This document shows positions 54,948 through 62,183 of a DNA stretch of 64,000 nt, one piece after another (position 1 is the first letter of the stretch; each line of letters begins with the position of its first letter). This stretch comes from an uncultured Haliea sp. (GTDB taxonomy: Bacteria > Pseudomonadota > Gammaproteobacteria > Pseudomonadales > Halieaceae): the NCBI GenBank assembly GCA_947258585.1, contig CAMYIZ010000074.1:62001-126000 (forward strand), written 5' to 3'. The translations under genes and the position numbers were made by a program. Below the pieces are notes generated by a model, which was not told the DNA's origin, did no database searches, and saw only the letters and a list, made by a program, of their open reading frames with translations.

Positions 54948-56489
54948 TCAGCGAACCCCGTCTTGCAAATCAATTCGCCAAGGTAGCAATGCTTCGATCT
55001 GCTCTACAGTAACCGCCTTGGGCAATTCAGTGAACACGCGACGCAGATACCAATAAGGTTCCAAGCTGTTGGCCTTCGCTGTTTCGATCAGACCATAAAT
55101 GTTTGCGCTGGCGGTGGCGCCGCGCACGCTGGCGCTGAACAGATAATTCTTGCGACCGACCACAAAGGGCCTGATGGCATTTTCAGCCGGATTATTGTCG
55201 ATGGATAAGCGCCCATCCTCAGTGTAAACCGTGAGCTTGCTCCAGTTCTTGTCCAGGTAGGACAACGCCTTTCCCAACAACCCCTTGGGTAACGTTCCGT
55301 GCAGGGACTTATCGAGCCACTCCCGGATCTTGGCCAACTGCGGCACCGATTCCTGTTGGCGGATTTCGTATTTAGCCTGTGCATCGAGCGCTTTTATCTT
55401 TTTCTCAATGCCGTACAGCTTACCAATCAAGCTGATCGCCATGTCCGCTTTGCCGGTGGACGGCTTCTTGCCACTGGCTGCTTTTTGCGCATCGATAAAT
55501 TTCCGGCGCACATGCGCCCAGCACCCCAGCTGTGTGATTCGACTGCTCGCGCAGGCAGCGTTGTAACCCGCGTAGTCGTCGGTTTGCAGGTAGCCCTGAT
55601 AGCCTTCCAGTAATTCACTGGCCACCCCACCACTGCGGCTGGGTGCATAATGGAAGAGCCTGATGGGCTGCGTGGGTGGTCCGCCGACCCGCACCCACAT
55701 ATACGATTTAGTACTGGCGGACTTGTCGGGTTCTTTGAGCACCTGCAGCGTGGTTTCATCGCAGTGCATCACCGGATAGGTCAGCAACTGATCTTCCAGC
55801 AGGTTGATGAGGGGCTGGAGCAACACCCCGACTTTAATCATCCAGTTCGCCAGGGTGTTCCGGGGAATATCGATACCCGATCGATTCAATATGGCTTCTT
55901 GCCGGTATAAAGGCAGTGCATCCTGGTACTTGGAGATCGCTACATGTGCCAACAGGCCCGCACTGGCATTACTTTTGGGGATCGGCTGGGGTGGCAACGG
56001 CGCAGTCATGATGCTGCCTTCGCACGCCTGGCAGGCGTATTTTTTACGCACGTGAACCAGCACTTGGAGTTTGGCGGGGATGAACTCCAGTTGCTCACTG
56101 GCTTCCTCGCCGATCACGGTGCGCTCGCAGCCGCAAGGGCAGCGCCGTTCGGCATCTGACAGCGTGTACTCAATGCGAACCCGAGGCAGGTCTGCCGGCA
56201 GAGGTTTGCGGCCTGACTTTCTGGAAGGAGTACCCGCGCGTGACTGTTGTGCCTTCGCTTGTTCAGACTCCGCCAGCAGGGTCTCAGCGGCATCGGCCAG
56301 TTCGGCCTCGTTGAACATCTCCCGCTGGTCAGGCGATTTTTCCGAGCTCGCAGCGTACTTGCGGATTTTTTCCAGCAGCACATATTCTTCGAGCGCCGCG
56401 ATACGTTTCGCCTGCTCCGCAATAATCACTTTGAGGGCTTCCGGGTCATCCGGAAGCGAGCCTGTAGCTGGCATTTTTAACGCGCTCAT
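54948..56489 (-). CDS. tnpC: IS66-family transposase TnpC
   Basis: A 513-aa IS66 transposase. An N-terminal leucine-rich coil (about 20-55) is followed by a zinc-binding region (RRCPCGCERTVIGEE and HVRKKYACQACEG). The DDE core contains MHCDETTLQVLKEP (Asp), the YLQTDDYAGYNAAC segment (Asp) and, near the C-terminus, SIDNNPAENAIRPFVVGRKN (Glu). Complete, without stops. The downstream end of the element is reached 8 nt after its stop. Confidence 0.95.
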   Translation of the reverse strand: MSALKMPATGSLPDDPEALKVIIAEQAKRIAALEEYVLLEKIRKYAASSEKSPDQREMFNEAELADAAETLLAESEQAKAQQSRAGTPSRKSGRKPLPADLPRVRIEYTLSDAERRCPCGCERTVIGEEASEQLEFIPAKLQVLVHVRKKYACQACEGSIMTAPLPPQPIPKSNASAGLLAHVAISKYQDALPLYRQEAILNRSGIDIPRNTLANWMIKVGVLLQPLINLLEDQLLTYPVMHCDETTLQVLKEPDKSASTKSYMWVRVGGPPTQPIRLFHYAPSRSGGVASELLEGYQGYLQTDDYAGYNAACASSRITQLGCWAHVRRKFIDAQKAASGKKPSTGKADMAISLIGKLYGIEKKIKALDAQAKYEIRQQESVPQLAKIREWLDKSLHGTLPKGLLGKALSYLDKNWSKLTVYTEDGRLSIDNNPAENAIRPFVVGRKNYLFSASVRGATASANIYGLIETAKANSLEPYWYLRRVFTELPKAVTVEQIEALLPWRIDLQDGVR

Positions 56490-56513
56490 GGCGCGTATTT
56501 TACCAGTGATTGA

Positions 56514-56864
56514 TCAGCTCACCGAGTCAAAGTGCAGAGGCTGGTGCGGTTTGTTGTTAAAAAGATCGAACCCGTCCAGCAACCAATTGAGTTCCTTGCC
56601 GGACAGGCTTAACGTCTCATCCGCCTTGGGCCAGCGGAAGCGTTGCTTCTCCAGGCGCTTGTACCAAACGATGAATCCGTTACGCTCCCAGCACAGCATC
56701 TTGATCTTGTCGCGACTACGATTGCAGAAGACGAACATGGCCTCCATGCTGGGTGACAGCGCCATTTCCTGCTCGACCAGAATAGAAAGGCCGTCGATGG
56801 ATTTTCGCATATCGACAGGGTCCGCATAGAGGAAGACTTGGATGTCATTCGCCGGACGGATCAT
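56514..56864 (-). CDS. tnpB: IS66 accessory protein TnpB
   Basis: A 116-aa IS66 Orf2-like protein with the family pattern FLYADPVDMRKSIDGLSILV near the N-terminus and AMFVFCNRSRDKIKMLCWERNGF in the centre. It assists TnpC in transposition. It overlaps the TnpA gene by 4 nt. Confidence 0.93.
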   Translation of the reverse strand: MIRPANDIQVFLYADPVDMRKSIDGLSILVEQEMALSPSMEAMFVFCNRSRDKIKMLCWERNGFIVWYKRLEKQRFRWPKADETLSLSGKELNWLLDGFDLFNNKPHQPLHFDSVS

Positions 56865-57169
56865 TCAGGTTGCACCTGCGCGGTGCGATAGATAATCGGC
56901 AACACATCGGGCAGCGCATGACTGGGCACTTCCAGGCGAAGCCCGCCGGGCAAAAACACCGTCACGGACACGGCTGTTCGGCCCACTGCAACGGGAATCA
57001 ATTTACTGCCGTTGGTAGTGGAGCGGTTGAGCCGAGCGCGCCAATAACAGAAGCTGGAGAACGAGAGGTCGTTCTGTTTACAATATTCTTTCTGGGTGAG
57101 TTGGCTCTGATGCCAGCCTTCCATGTGTTGCCGCCAAATGTCTGGCTTCGATCTTTGCTCGGGATCCAT
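56861..57169 (-). CDS. tnpA: IS66 accessory protein TnpA
   Basis: A 102-aa IS66 Orf1-like protein with a helix-turn-helix-like N-terminus (WRQHMEGWHQSQLTQKEYCKQNDLSFSSFCYWRARL). It is the first of the three cotranscribed IS66 genes and overlaps TnpB by 4 nt. Confidence 0.9.
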   Translation of the reverse strand: MDPEQRSKPDIWRQHMEGWHQSQLTQKEYCKQNDLSFSSFCYWRARLNRSTTNGSKLIPVAVGRTAVSVTVFLPGGLRLEVPSHALPDVLPIIYRTAQVQPE

Positions 57170-57463
57170 GCTGTTGCTCTCCGATGAGGTGAAGCAGCAC
57201 CGTAGCAGCCTGGGTTGGCGATTCTAAGATGGGGTTTGTGGATCGCTTACACTGCAACTCTCTTACCATCAAATTTTAATTTGAATTTCAATGCCACATA
57301 TGAACCGTTTGGATCAAATTGGTACGTTTCTGGGCAGGTCACAAACCTCACCGATAAAAAGAAGCCGTCACAAATGTTTAATTTTGCGAGCCTATACCAG
57401 ACTGGACAAATTAACTACTTTCCGCCCAGAATGTATAAGATAGAAGTCGGGTATCGTTGGTAG

Positions 57464-57858
57464 TAAATCAATTTTGGGGTTAGCCAACTTCTAAAGTAGT
57501 ATTTTTTCTGGAAGCTGGGTAACCCTATTTGGGACATGTGTTGTTCAGTGCTGCTGTACCCTCGGCGTAATGATTAGGAACTCGGGTTCGGATTTCATCA
57601 AGGCGCCTGCTGGATTAATCATGAGGAGCAGACCAAGACGCCGAATTTATTACAGCAGACCGAATCTCATCTCCAGTTACGATCCGAGGGGCGTCCATTA
57701 CATTACCTGTCTCGGGATGAGCTCCATTTGTGCAGAAAATTAATTCATCGTTCAATGCAGTTTCAATAGTCTGTTATGTTTTAGCTGACTGTGTAGCTTC
57801 CATATCTGATAACGTAACCAATCCGTCGACCTATATTTGGCCTTGGTGGTAAAATCCG
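57464..57858. other. Intergenic stretch with no recognised gene
   Basis: Nearly 400 nt between the receptor C-terminus and the MalT-like regulator stop. I see no family-like frame, no complete IS end and no ACTACCY palindrome. The two genes converge here, so a shared terminator is expected, but no hairpin with a T-run stands out. Confidence 0.5.
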
Positions 57859-60591
57859 TTAATCTCCTATTCCCATGGAGCGAGCCAGCGCTATCAATTT
57901 CACGCGACTGTTTGCGCCAACCTTGCCATAGAGATTCTTCATGTGGAATTTGACAGTGTTGGTGCTAACAAATAAACGTTCGGCGATCTCGATATTGGAA
58001 AATCCTGACACAACCAGATTAAGCACTTCTTCTTCCTTTTTAGTCAACTGCTCGATCAGACGGTTACTATCATGTTCGGCGACATTATGGTGGGATTCGT
58101 TGTGGTCGTCCTCAATAAAGCATGAAATGAAGTCGTGCAGTTTTGTCTTCTTCCGGGTAACGTTTTGGTCATAAATGTCACTGATGAGTTCCATACAGGC
58201 CTGACCCTCTTCAAAGAAAGTCGCGACGTAGAACTGGGGGGCGGCAAGTTCTAGTGCCGTAGACATCAGCGCCTTGGCTTGCGAGGCATTGTTGGTCAGC
58301 CTGCAGGCGATACTTTGTAGGATTAAGAGCTTGATTTTTCGCCGCACCCACCCGTGTTCGATGGCCTCTGATATTTCCTTGTCCAAATCGGAGATAAGTG
58401 CGTCCCGATCACCTGTGTATAATCTCAGTCTGTAGCGACAGATTGAATCATCATCGCAGCCCTCGGTGAAGTGGTAGTATTCCGGGGTTGAATAATCGCG
58501 GTCAATGCTCAATATCCGTTCCGCAATCAGGGTTGCTTCTATTACGTTCCCCCTCATCAGGGCACGGCGGACATGCTCCCGGCGAACAGCCATTATTAGG
58601 CGATTATTTTGGCGGTCAATGCCCAGTTTCTCCGCTTGCATCAAAAATTCAACGGAGTCGTAGCCATTGTTGTCGTTGATTTCGCTGGCGCGTGCCAAGC
58701 TAATGTAGGACGCGATCAGCCATTCGGTGGGAAGTGTCTTTGATATGGTATCAATGGTGTCGCGTAAGTGACTTTCCGCCTCGACAAATTGGCCGGATTC
58801 GTAAAGTGCATGGCCGTAGGTCGATGACAATACGGCAGACGAGAAAGAGCCCTGAACACGCAGATCTTCACTGTCGAGGCCGTCCTTCAACCTTTGTAAT
58901 GCCAGTTTCAGATCGCCAGTTTGCATCAGTGAGATGGATATCAGTGCAACCGCATAGGCGCCGCTGAATGCTGCGTACCCGGCCTCTGATAATGAAAGTC
59001 CGACGGTAGCTTCACCTTTTGCTAATACGAAGTTTCGTTTTCTCAACTGGTATATGGCGGAGAGGTTACCTAGGGCGCTCATGCTAAATAGTTGGTATTG
59101 GGGAATCTCCCCCATTTCTATTTCAAGCTTCGGCAAAAGCTTCGCGAAGGCATCGAAATCATTGTTTACGTAGTAATAGCAGCAGCGGAGGATTTTAGAA
59201 GCGGATAGTAATTCCCTGGCGTCGCTGTTTCTGGCGAAGAGGTTTTCGAGCCATTCAAGGGGCTCCATTGCCGACTTCTGCTGCAGGAAAAACAGCCGTG
59301 CCCACCCTAAGCTCAGGCAAAGCAGTGGCCGCTCCCTAACGACACTGTCTGGTAGCGAAGAACACAGTTGCACCAGCGTCTGGAGCCTGGCATTGCACAA
59401 CAGTAACACTGACCAGTCGTTGAGAATATCGGCGGCGTATTCGAATTGTTCAGCGGCGATGGCTTGTTGTGTTGCCTCGCTCCACATTTTTTCCTGTTTG
59501 AACCAGTTGGCAGCGGTGAGATGAAGTTCCTTAATACTCGACGGGTGTTTCTCCCGGTAGAAGGACTGGAGATAATCGGAAAACAGTGAGTGATACTTGT
59601 ACCAGCACTTCTTGGCATCTACTTCCCGGATAAACATACCCTTGGCTACCAGGTCCTCGAGAATGGCTTGAGCGTTACCCATACCTGTGATTGCTTCACA
59701 GAGCGGAGCCGATAGCCGGGGAAGAAAGCTGGTTTTAAGGAGGAAATCGACGTATTCGGGGGGCTGGTTCTGCATTGCATTAGCTGTCAAATAGTCGGCC
59801 AGTTCTGACTCATATCCCTGTATCCAGACCATCAGTTTATGCTTGTCTATTGCACCCCCTTTCAGCGCCAGTTGGAGTAACTGAAGAATCGCCGGCCAGC
59901 CGCCGGTTCGTCGCCTGAATTCCTCGATTTCACTGGTCGATGCCTCAATGGAAACGAGAGAGAAGAAATCCTGGATTTCCTCGGCGGTAAAGCAAAGCTC
60001 CTCCGCATTCAGAGGCCTTACCCGGCTACCGATCACGAACTTCCCTGTTGCGAATTCGGGAATCGACCGGGTTCCGACATAGAAAGTAACGTTTGGCGGA
60101 CAACGCTCTATAAGGTTACAGACAAGCGATAGGTTAGTGCTGTCGGTTATCGTCTGGAATTCGTCAAGGAACAGAGCAACAGGCTTAGTTGTTGCAGCGA
60201 GGGAATTCAGCAGATTTTCAATTGCGCTGGTTCCAACGATCTTGGCGGCGTGGTGGGATGCCTCGGCCGCGAGCATATCTTCCTGGATAGAATGCAGGAG
60301 CTGATTCAGAAGGGTGTTAAATCGACTGATATCGTTATCGGATTCGTCAAAGGTCAGCCAGCGAGTGATTACACCGCTGCGGGTAAACTCGTCATAAACC
60401 TGTTGCAGGAGCGTACTCTTGCCGTATCCCGCAGGTCCCTGAATCACGACTGCAGAGTAACGATCCCTGGATCGAATTGATTTTGTCAGGCGTGGTCTGG
60501 AGATGGCTGTCGCAAGGGGGGAGGGAGGTGAGAATTTGTAGGAGTAGTCTGGCCGTCTGCGGGCAGTATTGGTGTTAGTATGTGGAGTCAT
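57859..60591 (-). CDS. MalT-like (LAL-type) LuxR-family regulator
   Basis: A 910-aa ATP-dependent transcriptional activator. The N-terminal STAND NTPase has Walker A GPAGYGKS (52-59) and Walker B VALFLDEFQ (about 138-146). A tetratricopeptide-like sensor region lies at about 340-800. The C-terminal LuxR-type helix-turn-helix reads LTKKEEEVLNLVVSGFSNIEIAERLFVSTNTVKFHMKNLYGKV in the last 70 residues. The start at 60589-60591 is preferred; the frame runs 11 codons further upstream, but those codons are IS5 left-end sequence. MalT-type proteins activate operons when bound by a small inducer. It is the best candidate to bind the ACTACCY palindromes. Confidence 0.92.
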   Translation of the reverse strand: MTPHTNTNTARRRPDYSYKFSPPSPLATAISRPRLTKSIRSRDRYSAVVIQGPAGYGKSTLLQQVYDEFTRSGVITRWLTFDESDNDISRFNTLLNQLLHSIQEDMLAAEASHHAAKIVGTSAIENLLNSLAATTKPVALFLDEFQTITDSTNLSLVCNLIERCPPNVTFYVGTRSIPEFATGKFVIGSRVRPLNAEELCFTAEEIQDFFSLVSIEASTSEIEEFRRRTGGWPAILQLLQLALKGGAIDKHKLMVWIQGYESELADYLTANAMQNQPPEYVDFLLKTSFLPRLSAPLCEAITGMGNAQAILEDLVAKGMFIREVDAKKCWYKYHSLFSDYLQSFYREKHPSSIKELHLTAANWFKQEKMWSEATQQAIAAEQFEYAADILNDWSVLLLCNARLQTLVQLCSSLPDSVVRERPLLCLSLGWARLFFLQQKSAMEPLEWLENLFARNSDARELLSASKILRCCYYYVNNDFDAFAKLLPKLEIEMGEIPQYQLFSMSALGNLSAIYQLRKRNFVLAKGEATVGLSLSEAGYAAFSGAYAVALISISLMQTGDLKLALQRLKDGLDSEDLRVQGSFSSAVLSSTYGHALYESGQFVEAESHLRDTIDTISKTLPTEWLIASYISLARASEINDNNGYDSVEFLMQAEKLGIDRQNNRLIMAVRREHVRRALMRGNVIEATLIAERILSIDRDYSTPEYYHFTEGCDDDSICRYRLRLYTGDRDALISDLDKEISEAIEHGWVRRKIKLLILQSIACRLTNNASQAKALMSTALELAAPQFYVATFFEEGQACMELISDIYDQNVTRKKTKLHDFISCFIEDDHNESHHNVAEHDSNRLIEQLTKKEEEVLNLVVSGFSNIEIAERLFVSTNTVKFHMKNLYGKVGANSRVKLIALARSMGIGD

Positions 60592-60600
60592 ATCTGTTAG

Positions 60601-60641
60601 GGCATCTCTGATTAATTCAGGCATTCGTTCATAATAGACGG
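60601..60641. repeat. Fossil left end of the IS5-family element
   Basis: These 41 bases are identical to the left end of the IS5 element at 13175-13215. They follow TTAG (60597-60600), an IS5-type YTAR target, so an IS5 copy once inserted here. The rest of that copy is absent: the next base begins the IS30 element. The relic lies only nine nucleotides upstream of the preferred start of the MalT-like gene and so displaced its promoter region. Confidence 0.88.
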
Positions 60642-61765
60642 GGCGCGCTCAAACCCCAAGTGCAACATTTTTGAGGGATAATGTTGCATGGGAAAAGTCT
60701 ACGTACAGTTGAGTATTGAAGAGCGGGCGATCATTCAGGCCCAGTTGACGTTGGGTCGCAAGCCCGCGGAAATTGCCGCCAACCTGAATCGGCCACCGTC
60801 CACGATTTCGCGGGAACTGAAGCGCAATAGCTGGGTCCGGCCCAAAGAGCCTCCGCGTCCGGGAAGGCCCGCTGTGGCCGGAGGCTATCGGGCAGATGCT
60901 GCTCAAAAGCGAGCCCGGGCCTGTGCAGTCAAGCCGCGTGTGGAGCGCCGCCTGACGCTGGGGTCGGACTTGTGGCGTCATGTCATGGCGTACCTCAAGG
61001 CGGGCTACTCCCCCGAGCAGATTGCTGGCACACTGCGTTCTGTGCACTCCCAGACGCCGTCGCTGCAGGTTTCTCACGAAACCATTTATACCGCCATCTA
61101 CGCGATGCCGCGTGGAGAGCTGCGTACGGAAGTGATTGGCTGGCTGCGGTTTGGTCATACCAAGCGCCGCCCACGAGCGCGAGGAGAAGACCGCCGCGGG
61201 CGTATTCCCGACATGGTTAGCATCCACGATCGGCCGCCGGAGATTGACGAACGTCTGGTCCCTGGCCACTGGGAAGGGGATCTGATCAAGGGCGCACATA
61301 ACCGTTCGGCAGTGGGCACCCTGGTGGAGCGCACCACCCTCTTTACCGTTCTTTCGAAGATGGACAACGCCAGCGCCGAGGCTGCGCTGAGTGGCTTCAG
61401 TCACGTGCTCAACCGCATTGAAGCGCAAACGCGCCTGTCGATGACCTACGATCAGGGACGTGAGATGAGCTCTCATCAGCAACTGACGGCGGCGACCGGG
61501 GTGAAGGTCTACTTCGCGGATCCTCATAGTCCCTGGCAGCGGGGAATCAACGAAAACACCAATGGCTTGCTGCGGCAGTATTTGCCCAAGGGGACCGACT
61601 TGAGTACATTCACTCAAGAAGAGCTTGATGCCATTGCCTGGAAGCTCAACACCCGACCGCGTAAATCGTTGGGCTTCAAATGTCCCGCGCAATTGTTTAC
61701 GCCGGATGATTTCGACTTCAGACAGCATCACGCTGCTCTTTTTGCACTTGGTCATTGAAACCGCC
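60642..61765 (+). mobile_element. IS30-family insertion sequence
   Basis: An element of about 1124 bp with imperfect inverted ends: GGCGCGCTCAAACCCC then AAGTGCAA on the left, against GGCGGTTTCAATGACC then AAGTGCAA on the complemented right end. One transposase gene fills it. Left it abuts the IS5 fossil; no target duplication is clear, which fits insertion followed by a deletion. Exact ends may shift by a few bases. Confidence 0.82.
60688..61758 (+). CDS. IS30-family transposase
   Basis: A 356-aa DDE transposase. An N-terminal helix-turn-helix (LSIEERAIIQAQLTLGRKPAEIAANLNRPPSTISREL) is followed by the core: VPGHWEGDLIKG (Asp), TYDQGREMSSH (Asp) and HSPWQRGINENTNGLLRQYLPK (Glu). The final RPRKSLGFKCPAQLF is typical of IS30. 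Complete and probably active. Confidence 0.95.
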   Translation: MGKVYVQLSIEERAIIQAQLTLGRKPAEIAANLNRPPSTISRELKRNSWVRPKEPPRPGRPAVAGGYRADAAQKRARACAVKPRVERRLTLGSDLWRHVMAYLKAGYSPEQIAGTLRSVHSQTPSLQVSHETIYTAIYAMPRGELRTEVIGWLRFGHTKRRPRARGEDRRGRIPDMVSIHDRPPEIDERLVPGHWEGDLIKGAHNRSAVGTLVERTTLFTVLSKMDNASAEAALSGFSHVLNRIEAQTRLSMTYDQGREMSSHQQLTAATGVKVYFADPHSPWQRGINENTNGLLRQYLPKGTDLSTFTQEELDAIAWKLNTRPRKSLGFKCPAQLFTPDDFDFRQHHAALFALGH

Positions 61766-62183
61766 GTGTGTTCCGGATTTGGTGGGGCGCATAAAGCAGT
61801 ACACCGAACAATGCAATCCCACAGTGCAGCCGTTTGTGTGGGCCGTTACCGCTGATTCGACCCTCGCCAAGCTTGAAAGGCCATTTAAAGTTATCAAAGA
61901 GAGGCCTCACACTAGCTTAAGATATCCGTAGTCGTGGCTCTTGTCGACCTTTTCTATCGTAGTCACTGCGTCAGGTCAGAAGGGAATGATACCCACCCGT
62001 CAATACCAATGGCCAGAGGGCTGCCTACAGGGTGGTCGACCGGGACACTGGCGCAATCTCTCCCTAAGCTTGCAATCAGCTTTGACTACGCAGCTGGGCC
62101 TAAAAACTACCTTTAGGGGTAGTGTGTTTCTTTCAGGGGGTAACTAGCATGAAATCATCCTGGATGTCGAACTGATATGAGAA
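61766..62183. other. Promoter region of the hydantoinase-family gene
   Basis: About 418 nt without a recognisable gene. Operator palindrome 3 lies near the right end. The first 150 nt after the IS30 end may be the flank left by the deletion that removed the rest of the IS5 copy. Confidence 0.5.
62106..62123. promoter_or_regulatory. Operator palindrome 3 (hydantoinase-family gene)
   Basis: ACTACCT-TTAG-GGGTAGT, one mismatch from palindromes 1 and 2 and with the same four-base spacing. It ends 60 nt upstream of the ATG at 62184, close enough to overlap a promoter. Its presence here joins this gene to the RND operon and the AraC gene. Confidence 0.68.

Larger units (their letters stand above)
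54940..57250 (-). mobile_element. IS66-family insertion sequence, complete
   Basis: A 2311-bp element with inverted ends GTAAGCGATC (54940-54949) and its complement GATCGCTTAC (57241-57250). Similarity continues inward (AGCGAACCCCGTCTT against CACAAACCCCATCTT). The flanks carry an exact 8-bp direct repeat ACTGCAAC (54932-54939 and 57251-57258), the hallmark target duplication of IS66. It encodes TnpA, TnpB and TnpC on the minus strand and lies in the TonB-receptor gene. Confidence 0.95.
52763..57463 (+). pseudogene. TonB-dependent receptor gene split by IS66
   Basis: The N-terminal 726 residues (52763-54940) form a TonB-dependent outer-membrane receptor: signal peptide (to about 24, ASA), TonB box SVVEEVIITATRR, plug (about 40-170) and much of the barrel. 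The frame stops in the IS66 left end. The C-terminal 70 residues, with the terminal VGYRW expected of a receptor, resume at 57259. Joining across the 8-bp target duplication keeps the frame (...NDTAT, then LLPSNFNL...). The full protein would be about 800 aa. The start at 52763 has GGAGG 13 nt upstream. The receptor is inactive as it stands, unless the IS excises precisely. Confidence 0.9.
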
